Shown here piece by piece: positions 25,475-34,789 of a DNA stretch of 64,000 bases. Made by a program: the position numbers and the translations under genes. Below the pieces are notes generated by a model that was given only the letters and a program-made list of their open reading frames with translations, did no database searches and was not told the DNA's origin. The stretch spans positions 2,442,501 through 2,506,500 of the forward strand of contig NZ_CP073720.1 of NCBI RefSeq assembly GCF_025137375.1. The letters are read 5' to 3'. This DNA comes from Dactylosporangium fulvum (GTDB lineage: Bacteria > Actinomycetota > Actinomycetes > Mycobacteriales > Micromonosporaceae). Positions within the stretch are counted from its first letter, which is position 1; each line of letters starts with the position of its first letter.

Positions 25475-25678
25475 ATGGACACGCAGGACCCGACCGGGAT
25501 CGACCCGCTCAGCCCTGAAGGCAAGGCGCGCGACGCCGCCCGCCGCGAGGCCGAGCAGCGGCAGAGCCTCCTGTTCCGGGAAGGCCGAGGCGGCCGGGTG
25601 GACGAGGGCGCCGTCGACTCGACGGGCCGGCGGATCGCCGACCCGCGCCGGGGAACTCAGCTCGACGAGGACATCTGA
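25475..25678 (+). CDS. Small acidic/basic hypothetical protein
   Basis: A 67-residue hydrophilic protein starting MDTQDPTGIDPLSPEGKARDAARREAEQ (the first 20 or so residues are the most typical) with no membrane segment and high charge. ATG 25475 is chosen because GGGGGAG lies 8 bases upstream; an upstream in-frame GTG at 25466 abuts that site. Its end overlaps the convergent PAS-GGDEF gene by 22 bp. I know no function; an intrinsically disordered protein is likely. Confidence 0.6.
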   Translation: MDTQDPTGIDPLSPEGKARDAARREAEQRQSLLFREGRGGRVDEGAVDSTGRRIADPRRGTQLDEDI

Positions 25679-27492
25679 GGCACGGACAACAACCGCAGGG
25701 CCCGCGCCTCGCGTTTCGCGCGGTACATCTCCGCGTCCGCGCGCTGCAGCAGCCGCTCCGCGTCCCGCGGGTCGCCGTCGACGATGCCGACGCTCGCGCG
25801 GACCGGAATCCGCTGTCCCGGCACCGGCATCGGCTCGTCCAGCAGGCTCAGGAAGCGCCGCGCGACCTGCGCGGCGCCGATCACGTCGAGGCCTGGCAGC
25901 ACGACCGCGAACTCGTCGCCGCCGATGCGCGCCGCCGTGCCGCCGGGCGGGGTGCTCGCCCGCAGCCGCTCGGCGACGCCGGCCAGCACCACGTCGCCGA
26001 CGTGGTGCCCGTGTGTGTCGTTGATCGACTTGAAGTCGTTCAGGTCGACCAGCAGTACCGCCGCCATCCCCGCGTCCGCCGCGGACGTCAGCCGCTCGTC
26101 GAACAGCGCCCGGTTGGCCAGCCCCGTCAGCCCGTCGTGGGTCGCCTGGTGGCGCAGCTCGTCCTGCAACAGCCGGGCCTGGGTGGCGTCGCGGGCGTTG
26201 CTGACGTAGCCGCGCACGCTCGGCACGTGCAGCAGGTTGCGGCTGACCACGTCGAGCCAGCGCCAGGATCCGTCGGCGTGGGCGTACCGCACCTGGTACG
26301 ACACGGTCGCGTCGGCGACCCCGCGCAGCCGGGTCAGCGCCGCCAGGAACGCGGGCAGGTCGTCCGGGTGGACGTGGGAGACGACCTGCGTGCCGAGCAC
26401 GGCCGCCGGTGCCTTGCCGAGGAGGCGCTCGGTCGCCGGGGAGACATAGGTGAGGAACCCGCCGGCGTCCACGACCGACGTGATGTCGGTCGAGTACGCG
26501 AGCAGTGACTGGAAGTGCTCCTGCTGGTTGCCCAGCTGCGCCAGCAGCTCGGCGTTCTCCGCGAACGCGAGCAACTGGCGGCTCACCGCCAGGACGGTCG
26601 CGACGAAGAGCCCGCCGAGCAACAGCCACGCGTCCGGCCCCAGCCCGTCGCGCAGCACCAGCGGCACGGCGGCGAACATCCCGGCGAGGGTCGTGTAGGG
26701 CAGGAGGCTGTACGGCCGGGCGCGCCACACGGCCGGCCGGGCGCCGGCGAGCATGGCCCGTTCCTGCAACCGCGGGCCGCTCGCGACCAGCACCACGGAC
26801 AGCATCTGGGCCGCGAGCAGCAGGCCGAGGTGCCGGCTGTCAGCGGTGACGAGCCCGCCGACCAGCCCCTGGATCGCCCCGGCGAGCAGCATCGGCGTCG
26901 CGGCCCGCCGCGCGATCGGGGCGTTGCCGCTGAGGATCAGCTTCACCGCGGCGAACGCCGCGAACAGGATGATGACCGAGCCGAGCAGCAGGGCCACGAG
27001 CGCGCCGCCGGGTGCGCCGTCGCCGTGCGGCAGGACCAGCAGCCACACCAGCACACCGGCGCCGACCAGCACCGACACGGCATCGAGCCAGAACCGGATC
27101 CGGGCCTGCCGGCTCCGGATCGGCGTCGGGTGTGTGAGGGTCACCCAGATCAGCCAGCACATGCCGAGCAGGATGCAGCTGGCCTGGAACGAGTTGGCGA
27201 CCGCCGTTTCCGGCCCGGGCCGGGTCCAGGCGACGACGGCCTGGCTGGTGTCACCGGCGGCGAAGACCAGCGCGGCCCGCCCGCACTCCCGCCAGAAGCG
27301 CCGGACGCCGGCCGGGGCGCCGGGCAGCCGCGCGACCCTGCGCGCGAAGTACCACAGCAGCAGGTCGAAGACCGGCACCACCGTCCAGAACAGCCGCAGC
27401 TGCGCCGTCGCCCCGCCGACGTCGAGCAGGAGCCAGCCGACGAGGGCGGCACCACCGCCGGCCGTCACGAACAGGAGCGGGTCGCGCCTCAT
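25657..27492 (-). CDS. Membrane-bound PAS-GGDEF diguanylate cyclase
   Basis: A 611-residue protein. The N-terminal half (about 1-310) carries eight or nine hydrophobic helices, a MASE-like membrane sensor. A PAS domain follows (about 325-440, ITSVVDAGGFLTYVSPATERLLG), then a GGDEF domain with the intact motif RIGGDEF (524-528 for GGDEF), predicted to make cyclic-di-GMP from GTP. No RxxD inhibitory site is seen before the motif, and no EAL domain is present. The ATG at 27492 overlaps the stop of the GGDEF-EAL gene by ATGA, so the two are translationally coupled and probably work together. Confidence 0.9.
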   Translation of the reverse strand: MRRDPLLFVTAGGGAALVGWLLLDVGGATAQLRLFWTVVPVFDLLLWYFARRVARLPGAPAGVRRFWRECGRAALVFAAGDTSQAVVAWTRPGPETAVANSFQASCILLGMCWLIWVTLTHPTPIRSRQARIRFWLDAVSVLVGAGVLVWLLVLPHGDGAPGGALVALLLGSVIILFAAFAAVKLILSGNAPIARRAATPMLLAGAIQGLVGGLVTADSRHLGLLLAAQMLSVVLVASGPRLQERAMLAGARPAVWRARPYSLLPYTTLAGMFAAVPLVLRDGLGPDAWLLLGGLFVATVLAVSRQLLAFAENAELLAQLGNQQEHFQSLLAYSTDITSVVDAGGFLTYVSPATERLLGKAPAAVLGTQVVSHVHPDDLPAFLAALTRLRGVADATVSYQVRYAHADGSWRWLDVVSRNLLHVPSVRGYVSNARDATQARLLQDELRHQATHDGLTGLANRALFDERLTSAADAGMAAVLLVDLNDFKSINDTHGHHVGDVVLAGVAERLRASTPPGGTAARIGGDEFAVVLPGLDVIGAAQVARRFLSLLDEPMPVPGQRIPVRASVGIVDGDPRDAERLLQRADAEMYRAKREARALRLLSVPQMSSSS

Positions 27493-29816
27493 CCGGCGAG
27501 CGCCGGGTTCAGGCGCCGGAAGGCGGCCTCGACCTGGTCGGCCGGGCCCGGCCGGGCGAAGTGGTAGCCCTGGCCGAGCCGGCACCCGAGCCGGTGGAGC
27601 AGCTCGGCCTGCTCGGCGGTCTCGATGCCCTCCGCGATGGCCGGGAGGTCCCGGCTGCTGCCCAGCTGCAGGACCGCCCGCGTGAACGCGTGGTCCCCGC
27701 CGGAGGCGGCGGTATCCGTCGGTACGAACGACCGGTCGATCTTCAGGATGTCGACCGGCAGCCGGGTCAGGTACGACAGCGACGAGTACCCGGTGCCGAA
27801 GTCGTCGATGGCGATCCGGATGCCGTGTGCGCGCAGCCGTTCGAGTGCCACGAGCACCGGCGCGGCGCCGTCGCCGCCGACGAGGACCGACTCGGTGATC
27901 TCCAGCACCAGCCCGGCCGCGGGCAGGCCGGTGCGCGCCAGCGTGTGCAGCACCTCGTCGGCGAAGCCGGGCTCGGCGAGCTGGCGCACGGAGACGTTGA
28001 CGGTCAGCGAGGCGCCGTGCCGGTCGTACCAGACCCGGGCGTCGCGGCAGGCCCGCTCCAGCACCCAGGCGCCGATCGGCACGATGAGCCCGGTCTCCTC
28101 GGCGACCGGGATGAAGTCCATCGGCGGCACCGGCGGACCGCCCGCCGGGGTCCACCGCAGCAGCGCCTCCACCGCCACGATCCGGGCGGACGGCAGCTCC
28201 ACCACCGGCTGGTAGTGCACGGCCAGCTCGTCCCGGTCGATCGCGTGGCGCAGTCCGGCGCTGATGCGGGTGAAGCGCTCCCGGGCGGTGCGCAGTTCCG
28301 GCCGGTACGGCACGACCCTGTCCCGGCCGGCCCGCTTGGCGGCCCGCAGGGCGAGCTCGGCGTCGGCCAGGGCCGCGCGCGGGTCCGCGTGCGGCGCCAG
28401 GTGCACGACGCCGACGCTGGCACCGAGGTGGACGACGCGGTCGCCGACCACCATCGGCGCCTTGAGCTCGGCGCGGATCAGCTCGCCGAGCCGCGTCGCC
28501 CGGTCCTCGTCCACGTCCACGACGAACAGCGCGAACTCGTCGCCGCCGAGCCGGGCGAGGGTGTCGGAGGGCGCGGCGATGCCCTGGAGGCGGTGCGCGA
28601 CCGCGGCGAGCGTGTCGTCGCCGAAGCCGTGGCCGAACGCGTCGTTGACGTCGGTGAACCGGTCGAGGTCGACGACCAGCAGGGCGTGCCGGCCGGTGCC
28701 GCCGGACCGGGTGGGCGCCCGCTCCATGTGCTGGGCGAACAGGACGCGGTTCGCCAGCCCGGTCAGCGGGTCGTGCAGGGCCCCGTGACGCAACCGGTGC
28801 TCCAGCGCCTCCCGCTCCACCAGGGCGTCGGAGAGCCGCCGGCCGCGCGAGTCGAGCTCGGCCGAGCGGCGCTGGGCGAGCCGGGCCAGCAGGCCCAGGC
28901 GGGTGACGAGGAGCGCGGATAGGACGCCGGCCAGGATCGACGGGACGATCACGTGGTACCACTCGCCGGGGTGCAGCGTGCCGGTACGCCCGATCATCCG
29001 GACGATCACGGCGATCGGGCCGGCCAGGGCGGCCGCGCCGAAGATCAGGATGCGGGCGGCGGTGACCCGGTCCGCGCCCTCCGGGCCGGCCCCGCCGATC
29101 GTCTCCGGCCGCAGGCCCGCGAGCCCGACCACCAGGTATGCGGCCAGCCACAGCGCGTCGTCGACGGTGGAGACCGAGCGGGTCGACGCCTGCGCGGCGT
29201 CCACGCAGAACAGCGTGTCCGCCGCGAGCGTGAGGCCGACGCCGGCCAGGAGCAGCCGGTTCGCCGGGTTGCGGCCGGCGCCGGCGAGCACCGCGCGCAC
29301 CCCGGCGGCGAACACCACGAGGTCGCAGACGGGGTACAGCACCGTGACGGCCGGCCCGCCCGGCCCGACGTGGTGCAGGTACGGGTGGACGACGAACATC
29401 CAGTCGATGACCGCCAGCCCGGCGGCGATGATCGACGCGTCGAGCAGCGCGAGGCGGGTCCGGCGGCCGCAGACGGCGAGCAACCCGGCGATGAGCGCGG
29501 CGTAGGACAGCAGGTAGGCGAGGTCGTCGTACCCCGGGACCGGCGCCGCGCCCGGGTGCGGTGCGCGCTCGGCCTGCCCGATCAGGTCGGCGGCGAGCCG
29601 CAGCACGAAGCCCGCGGCCACCAGCCGCCACGGCCAGGGCACCCGCGCCCCGTCCCGCACGACGCGCACGAGCAGCGGCGCGGTGCAGACGAGCGCGCCG
29701 AGCAGCCACATCACCCGGGCCGGCGTGCCGGTGCTCAGCGACGACGCGACGAACGCGCCGGTGGCGAACACCACAAGCACCTGCGAGCGCCCGGCCGGGC
29801 CCATGCGTCCGTGCAT
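27489..29816 (-). CDS. Membrane-bound GGDEF-EAL bifunctional cyclic-di-GMP enzyme
   Basis: A 775-residue protein. About ten hydrophobic segments fill residues 10-325, followed by a coiled stretch (about 325-350), a GGDEF domain (GGDEF 424-428) and an EAL domain with EALLRW (550-555), NVSVRQL, EITES, DDFGTG (671-676), KIDRSF (Lys692) and EGIE (about 729). The visible catalytic residues of both domains are intact, so synthesis and hydrolysis of cyclic-di-GMP are both possible. GAGGA lies about 6 bases before the ATG. It is coupled to the downstream PAS-GGDEF gene. Confidence 0.92.
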   Translation of the reverse strand: MHGRMGPAGRSQVLVVFATGAFVASSLSTGTPARVMWLLGALVCTAPLLVRVVRDGARVPWPWRLVAAGFVLRLAADLIGQAERAPHPGAAPVPGYDDLAYLLSYAALIAGLLAVCGRRTRLALLDASIIAAGLAVIDWMFVVHPYLHHVGPGGPAVTVLYPVCDLVVFAAGVRAVLAGAGRNPANRLLLAGVGLTLAADTLFCVDAAQASTRSVSTVDDALWLAAYLVVGLAGLRPETIGGAGPEGADRVTAARILIFGAAALAGPIAVIVRMIGRTGTLHPGEWYHVIVPSILAGVLSALLVTRLGLLARLAQRRSAELDSRGRRLSDALVEREALEHRLRHGALHDPLTGLANRVLFAQHMERAPTRSGGTGRHALLVVDLDRFTDVNDAFGHGFGDDTLAAVAHRLQGIAAPSDTLARLGGDEFALFVVDVDEDRATRLGELIRAELKAPMVVGDRVVHLGASVGVVHLAPHADPRAALADAELALRAAKRAGRDRVVPYRPELRTARERFTRISAGLRHAIDRDELAVHYQPVVELPSARIVAVEALLRWTPAGGPPVPPMDFIPVAEETGLIVPIGAWVLERACRDARVWYDRHGASLTVNVSVRQLAEPGFADEVLHTLARTGLPAAGLVLEITESVLVGGDGAAPVLVALERLRAHGIRIAIDDFGTGYSSLSYLTRLPVDILKIDRSFVPTDTAASGGDHAFTRAVLQLGSSRDLPAIAEGIETAEQAELLHRLGCRLGQGYHFARPGPADQVEAAFRRLNPALAG

Positions 29817-29979
29817 GCGGATCCTCGCTTCCGGGGGGCGTTGCTCGGCACTTCTCGGGCTTTTCCCGGGCTTTTCCGAGGCCGCTCCAGCTCACCGGAT
29901 CGGGGTTGCTTCGCGGGTGCTCCAGCGGTGCGCTCGGGTTCCGGGTGAGAATCACCCTCGACGGGGGAAAGAGGACTGT

Positions 29980-30876
29980 GTGCGGTGTCTGGGCGGGCGC
30001 TATCGGCTCCGGCGCAAGCTGGGCCAGGGCGGCATGGCGACGGTGTGGCAGGCTCATGACGAGGTGCTGGACCGCGACGTGGCCGTCAAGCTGCTGACAC
30101 CCGAGCACACCGCCGACCAGGAGGCCTTCGACCGGGCCCGCAACGAGGCCCGATCCGGGGCCCGGTTCGCCCATCCCAACGTGGTGTCGGTCTACGACTT
30201 CGGCACCTCGAAGCGGGCCGGCCGGGGCACCGCCTACCTGGTGATGGAGCTCGTCGATGGTCAGCCGCTGGACGAGGTGATGCACGGCGGCCCGCTCGAC
30301 TGGCAGGTCGCCGGCCGGGTCTGCGCCGAGGTGAGCGCCGGCCTCGCCGCCGCGCACACGTACGGCATCGTCCACCGGGACATCAAGCCCGCCAACGTGG
30401 TCCTGACGGCGTCCGGCGCGAAGATCCTCGACTTCGGCGTGGCGGCTCGCACGGGCGACCCCGACCACCTGCCCGACGGCACGCTGCTCGGCACGCCCGC
30501 GTACCTGGCGCCCGAGCGGCTGGACCGCGGCCCGAGCAGCCCGTCGGCGGACGTCTACGCCGTGGGCGTGCTGCTCTACCAGTGCCTGACCGGCCGCCTG
30601 CCGTGGCGGGCGGACACGGACGAGCAGGTGCTCCACGCCCACCGGTACACCGCGCCGGCCCCGCTGCCGCCGATCCCCGGCATGCCGGAGGACCTGGCCG
30701 AGGTCTGCACGGCGTGCCTGGACAAGGTCCCGGAGTGCCGCCCGACGAGCGTGGCCCTGGCGCTGATCCTGGCGGCCGCGGTCGACGTGGCGGTCCACGT
30801 CCCCCCGGTCCTGCGCGCCCGCCCGTCGGCGGCGGCGGCGGACCCTGCGCTCCACGCCTCGACGTTGGCCATCTGA
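29980..30876 (+). CDS. Soluble Ser/Thr protein kinase
   Basis: A 298-residue Hanks-type kinase. From GTG 29980 the glycine loop LGQGGMATV is at 14-22, ATP-binding Lys at 37 (VAVKLL), HRDIKPAN from 132, DFG at 151-153 and APE at 177-179, so it is predicted active. The C-terminus is only a short Ala-rich tail with no membrane helix or PASTA domain, so it is cytoplasmic, unlike PknB. GAGGA sits 5 bases before the GTG. It lies divergent from the GGDEF-EAL gene across about 160 bp. Substrates are unknown. Confidence 0.9.
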   Translation: MRCLGGRYRLRRKLGQGGMATVWQAHDEVLDRDVAVKLLTPEHTADQEAFDRARNEARSGARFAHPNVVSVYDFGTSKRAGRGTAYLVMELVDGQPLDEVMHGGPLDWQVAGRVCAEVSAGLAAAHTYGIVHRDIKPANVVLTASGAKILDFGVAARTGDPDHLPDGTLLGTPAYLAPERLDRGPSSPSADVYAVGVLLYQCLTGRLPWRADTDEQVLHAHRYTAPAPLPPIPGMPEDLAEVCTACLDKVPECRPTSVALALILAAAVDVAVHVPPVLRARPSAAAADPALHASTLAI

Positions 30877-31064
30877 CCCCGCCTGCACCCCCGACGTCCC
30901 TGCATGGGAGCGTGGGGTGTGCGTCGCTCCGCCGCGACACGCCGGTCCGACACGCCGCTTTGGTGGAGGCGGGTAGGGATCCGATGTTTGCAGGGTGCAT
31001 CGCGGCACTTGTGGAAGGTGAGGCCAACTGATAGACAGCATTCCTCCGATGTATTGGGGGATAG

Positions 31065-31820
31065 GTGAACGGTGAATTCGACGGTCTCGCCGCCATCGTG
31101 ACCGGCGGGGCTTCCGGGATCGGGCTGGCGACGGCCCTCCACCTGGCCGCACGCGGTGCTCGCGTGGCGTGCCTCGACCTGCGGATCGACGACCTGCCGG
31201 CGCCGCTGCACGGGGTGGTCGCCGACGTGACCGACGACCCGGCCGTGCGCGCCGGGGTGGCCGCCGCCGTCGAGTGGCTCGGCGGGCTCGACATCCTCGT
31301 CAACAACGCCGGCATCGGCGCGATCGGCACCGTCGAGGCCAACTCCGACGAGGAGTGGCACCGCGTCCTCGACGTCAACGTCGTCGGCCTGGTCCGCGTG
31401 ACCCGCGCCGCGCTGCCGCACCTGCGTGCCTCGGCTCACGCGGCCGTCGTCAACACCTGCTCGATCGCGGCCCACGCCGGGCTGCCCGACCGGGCGCTCT
31501 ACAGTGCCAGCAAGGGCGCCGTCCAGGCGCTCACCGCCGCGATGGCGGCCGACCACGTCCGTGAAGGCATCCGGGTGTCCTGCGTCAACCCGGGCACCGT
31601 CGACACCCCGTGGGTGCGGCGGCTCCTCGCCAAGGCCGCCGACCCCGACGCCGAGCTCGCCGCGCTCAAGGCCCGCCAGCCGACCGGGCGCCTGGTCACC
31701 GCCGAGGAGGTCGCCGCCGCGATCGCATACCTCGCGAGCCCGCTCGCCGGCGCCACGACGGGCACGGTCCTCGCGGTCGACGGCGGCATGCACGGCCTGC
31801 GGCTGCGGGCGAAGCCGTGA
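31065..31820 (+). CDS. SDR-family dehydrogenase, likely sugar-acid step of a fucose-type pathway
   Basis: A 251-residue short-chain dehydrogenase. TGGASGIG is at about 14-21, NNAG follows in LDILVNNAGIG, and the catalytic Ser-Tyr-Lys appear in CSIAAHAG and YSASKGA. VDGGMHG near the end is family-typical. In a cluster with an aldose dehydrogenase and a fuconolactonase-like protein, the likely job is oxidation of a 2-keto-3-deoxy sugar acid, as in the non-phosphorylating L-fucose route; direct sugar oxidation is the alternative. It starts the operon with GTG 31065 and overlaps the next gene by GTGA. Confidence 0.85.
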   Translation: MNGEFDGLAAIVTGGASGIGLATALHLAARGARVACLDLRIDDLPAPLHGVVADVTDDPAVRAGVAAAVEWLGGLDILVNNAGIGAIGTVEANSDEEWHRVLDVNVVGLVRVTRAALPHLRASAHAAVVNTCSIAAHAGLPDRALYSASKGAVQALTAAMAADHVREGIRVSCVNPGTVDTPWVRRLLAKAADPDAELAALKARQPTGRLVTAEEVAAAIAYLASPLAGATTGTVLAVDGGMHGLRLRAKP

Positions 31821-32743
31821 GGCTGGGCCTGGGCTGCGCGCAGCTCGGCAACCTGTACCACGAGATCTCCGACGAGCGGGCCGCGGCGACCGTCGACGCC
31901 GCCTGGGACGCCGGGATCCGGTACTTCGACACCGCGCCCCACTACGGCCTCGGCCTCTCCGAGCGCCGGCTCGGCGCTGCGCTGCGCGACCGGCCGCGCG
32001 ACGAGTACACGGTCAGCACGAAGGTCGGACGTCTGCTCGTGCCGACCGACGAGGGAGGCATGGACACGGCGGAGGGGTTCGTCGTCCCGGCGACCCACCG
32101 GCGCGTGCGCGACTTCACCCGCGACGGCGTCCGCCGCTCGATCGAGGACAGCCTGGACCGGCTCAGCCTCGACCGGATCGACATCGCCCTGCTGCACGAC
32201 CCCGAGGGGCACACGGAGGTGGCGTTCCGCGAGGGCTTCCCGGCGCTGGCCGAGCTGCGTGCCGAAGGGGTTGTCGGCGCCGTCGGGGCCGGGTCGAAGG
32301 ACGCCGGGGTGCTCACCCGGTTCGTCGCCGAGTGCACACCCGACGTGGTGCTGGTCGCCGGGCGGTTCACGCTGCTGGAGCAGCCGGCCCGTGAGGAGCT
32401 GCTGCCGGCCTGCGCGGCGGCAGGCGTCGGCGTGCTCAACGCCGGGGTGTTCAACAGCGGCCTGCTCGCGCTCGAGGAGCCGCACGACAAGCTGCCGTAC
32501 GAGTACGGCACCGCACCCGCCGCGCTCGTCGACCGCGCCCGGGCCATCGCCGCGGTCTGCGAGCGGCACGGCACGAGCCTGCCCGCGGCGGCCCTCGCGT
32601 TCGCCGGCAGCGACCCGGCCGTCACCGCCGTGGTCGTCGGCGCCGACTCGCCCGACCAGGTCGAGCGCAACGCCGCACTCTTCGGGACCCCGCCGCCGGC
32701 GGCGCTCTGGCCGGCCCTGGCCGGGGCGGGGCTGCTGCCGTGA
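31817..32743 (+). CDS. Aldo/keto reductase, L-fucose/D-threo-aldose 1-dehydrogenase type
   Basis: A 308-residue TIM-barrel protein. It begins LGLGCAQLGNLYHEIS and has FDTAPHYG (Asp, Tyr), VSTKVGR (Lys) and ALLHDPEGH (His), with VVVGADSPDQVERN as the cofactor loop. N-terminal LGLG-A-LGN and the PHYG spacing are typical of D-threo-aldose/galactose dehydrogenase of the AKR superfamily, which oxidise L-fucose to its lactone. It overlaps the SDR gene by GTGA and the amidohydrolase by GTGA, so all three are coupled. The sugar is inferred from the cluster. Confidence 0.85.
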   Translation: MRLGLGCAQLGNLYHEISDERAAATVDAAWDAGIRYFDTAPHYGLGLSERRLGAALRDRPRDEYTVSTKVGRLLVPTDEGGMDTAEGFVVPATHRRVRDFTRDGVRRSIEDSLDRLSLDRIDIALLHDPEGHTEVAFREGFPALAELRAEGVVGAVGAGSKDAGVLTRFVAECTPDVVLVAGRFTLLEQPAREELLPACAAAGVGVLNAGVFNSGLLALEEPHDKLPYEYGTAPAALVDRARAIAAVCERHGTSLPAAALAFAGSDPAVTAVVVGADSPDQVERNAALFGTPPPAALWPALAGAGLLP

Positions 32744-33630
32744 TCGTCGACGCCCACCACCACCTCTGGCAGCTCGACGGCGGCTACGACTGGCTCGACG
32801 CGCCGGAGCTCGCGCCGATCCGCCGGACGTTCGGCCCGGTCCAGCTGCAGGGCGAGCTCACCGGCGCCGGGGTCACCCGCACCGTGCTCGTCGAGGGCGG
32901 CCGCTGCGACACCGGCGAGGCCGCGATCCTGCTCGCCCACACGCTCGACGCCCCCGAGATCGCCGGCGTCGTCGCGTGGGCCGATCCCGCCGACCCGGCG
33001 CTCGAGGCCACCCTGGCCGGCTACTTCTCCCTGCCCGGGGCGCTGTCGCTCGTCGGCGTCCGGGCACAGGTGCAGGCCGAGGACGTCGGCTACCTCGACC
33101 GGGCCGACGTGCGCCGCGGCCTGGAACGGATCGGCCGGGCCGGTCTCACCTTCGATCTGGTCGTACGGGTCGAGCAGTTGCCCTCCGCGGCCCGCGCGGC
33201 CGAGGCGCTGCCCGGGGTGAGCTTCGTGCTCGACCACCTCGGCAAGCCCCGCGTCCGGGCCGGTGCCGAGGGCCTCGCCGAGTGGCGTGCGCTCGTCGCC
33301 GGCCTCGCCGCCCGGCCGAACGTCACCGCGAAACTTTCCGGGCTCGTCACGGAGGCGGACTGGTCCGGCTGGAACGCCGAGGACCTGCGGCCGTACGTGG
33401 AGGAGGCACTGACCCTCTTCGGGCCGCAGCGGCTCATGTTCGGCTCGGACTGGCCGGTGTGTACGCTCGCCGCGCCGTACCAGGTCGTCAAGGAGACCCT
33501 GGAAGAGTTGCTCCGCGACGTCGACGAGCCCGGGCGGGCGCGGATCTTCGGCGGCACGGCGACCGAGGTTTACGGGCTGCGGGACGGCACGGCGGGCGTA
33601 CAGTCGCCGCGGAGGAATCGATGGCACTGA
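32740..33630 (+). CDS. Amidohydrolase-family lactonase, fuconolactonase-like
   Basis: A 296-residue TIM-barrel hydrolase of the COG3618 amidohydrolase group. VDAHHHLWQL at the N-terminus supplies the first metal ligands, SFVLDHLGKPRV the middle His, and LMFGSDWPVC the C-terminal Asp. Members include L-fucono-1,5-lactonase and L-rhamnono-lactonase, which open the lactone made by the preceding dehydrogenase. It is coupled to the aldose dehydrogenase gene by GTGA and its 3' end overlaps the regulator gene by 10 bp. Confidence 0.87.
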   Translation: MIVDAHHHLWQLDGGYDWLDAPELAPIRRTFGPVQLQGELTGAGVTRTVLVEGGRCDTGEAAILLAHTLDAPEIAGVVAWADPADPALEATLAGYFSLPGALSLVGVRAQVQAEDVGYLDRADVRRGLERIGRAGLTFDLVVRVEQLPSAARAAEALPGVSFVLDHLGKPRVRAGAEGLAEWRALVAGLAARPNVTAKLSGLVTEADWSGWNAEDLRPYVEEALTLFGPQRLMFGSDWPVCTLAAPYQVVKETLEELLRDVDEPGRARIFGGTATEVYGLRDGTAGVQSPRRNRWH

Positions 33631-34292
33631 CCGACGAGGCAATCGACAAGATCAAGGGCATGATCACCTCGGGTGAGCTCGGTCCCGGCGACCGGCTGCC
33701 CAAGGAGGCGGACCTGGCCGAGCGGCTCGGCCTGTCGCGCAACTCGCTGCGTGAGGCGGTCAAGGCGCTGTCCATGATCCGGGTGCTCGACGTGCGGCAG
33801 GGCGACGGCACCTACGTCACGAGCCTTGAGCCCGACCTGCTGCTCGACGCACTGAGTTTTGTCGTCGACTTCCACCGCGACGACACGGTGCTGGAATTCT
33901 TGGAGGTCCGGCGGATCATGGAGCCGGCCGCCACGGCGCTGGCGGCGGAGCGGATGTCCGACGAGGACGTCGCCAAGCTCCAGGGAGTCCTCGACCAGCT
34001 CGCCGACGACCCCACGATCGAGGCGCTGGTCGCCAACGACCTCGAGTTCCACCGCCAGATCGCGGCCGGTTCGAACAACGCTGTGCTGTGCTCGCTCATC
34101 GACGGGCTCTCCGGCCCGACCACGCGGGCCCGGATCTGGCGGGGCCTGACGCAGGAGGGCGCCGCCGCCCGCACTCGGGAGCAGCACCAGGCGATCGTCG
34201 ACGCGATCGCGTCCCGCCAGCCGGAGCTGGCCCGGTCCTGGGCGACCATCCATGTGGCCGGCGTCGAGGAGTGGCTGCGCCGCGCACTGTGA
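33621..34292 (+). CDS. FadR-subfamily GntR regulator of the sugar operon
   Basis: A 223-residue protein. The winged HTH (about 1-68) contains GDRLPKEADLAERLGLSRNSLREAVKALS and DVRQGDGTYV; the all-helical FadR-type ligand domain (FCD) follows with a metal-binding-like DLEFHRQIA and AREQHQAIVDAI pattern. ATG 33621 has a strong GGAGGA 4 bases upstream. It is the last gene of the operon, overlapping the lactonase, so it likely senses a pathway intermediate and controls the cluster. Confidence 0.9.
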   Translation: MALTDEAIDKIKGMITSGELGPGDRLPKEADLAERLGLSRNSLREAVKALSMIRVLDVRQGDGTYVTSLEPDLLLDALSFVVDFHRDDTVLEFLEVRRIMEPAATALAAERMSDEDVAKLQGVLDQLADDPTIEALVANDLEFHRQIAAGSNNAVLCSLIDGLSGPTTRARIWRGLTQEGAAARTREQHQAIVDAIASRQPELARSWATIHVAGVEEWLRRAL

Positions 34293-34460
34293 GCCCCTCG
34301 GGCCCGGCACCCCGCCGCCGATCCGGCCGGTGGCCGACCGCGCACCGAGTCCTCAACGACCTCGCCGACCTGGCCCTGTCCAACGGCCCCGTGGCGAGCA
34401 AGCCGTTCCACGACAGCAACATCCGCGATGATCGCAATGCCGTCGCAATCTCGACCACTG

Positions 34461-34741
34461 TTGGCGCGTGATCGCGGTGGTGTCGCGGTCTTGGCCGCTT
34501 GTGGCGCGTGATCGCGGTGGTGTCGCGGTCTTGGCCGCTTGTGGCGCGTGATCGCGGTGGTGTCGCAGTCTTGGCCGCTTGTGGCGCGTGATCGCGGTGG
34601 TGTCGCAGTCTTGGCCGCTTGTGGCGCGTGATCGCGGTGGTGTCGCAGTCTTGGCCGCTTGTGGCGCGTGATCGCGGTGGTGTCGCAGTCTTAGCCGCTC
34701 GTGGCACACGTGATCGCGGTGGCGTCGCAATCTTGAAGGCT
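34461..34741. repeat. 40-bp tandem array, seven copies
   Basis: Copies start at 34461, 34501, 34541, 34581, 34621, 34661 and 34701. The unit opens with GTGGCGCGTGATCGCGGTGG and ends TTGGCCGCTT. The central copies are nearly identical, with one G/A change separating the first two from the next four; the terminal copies are degenerate, and a further eroded unit precedes 34461. There are no unique spacers, so it is a minisatellite and not CRISPR. Confidence 0.92.
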
Positions 34742-34789
34742 CGTGGTTGAGGTGGTGTCCGTTTTTTGCGTGGTGGCTGTGGTTGTTGG

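Noticed and set aside
25657..31152. 1831-codon minus-strand open frame
   Set aside because: Only the last 611 codons are a real gene; the rest runs in the wrong frame through the GGDEF-EAL and kinase genes.
34461..34741. Possible CRISPR array
   Set aside because: Direct 40-bp units with no unique spacers; a tandem minisatellite.
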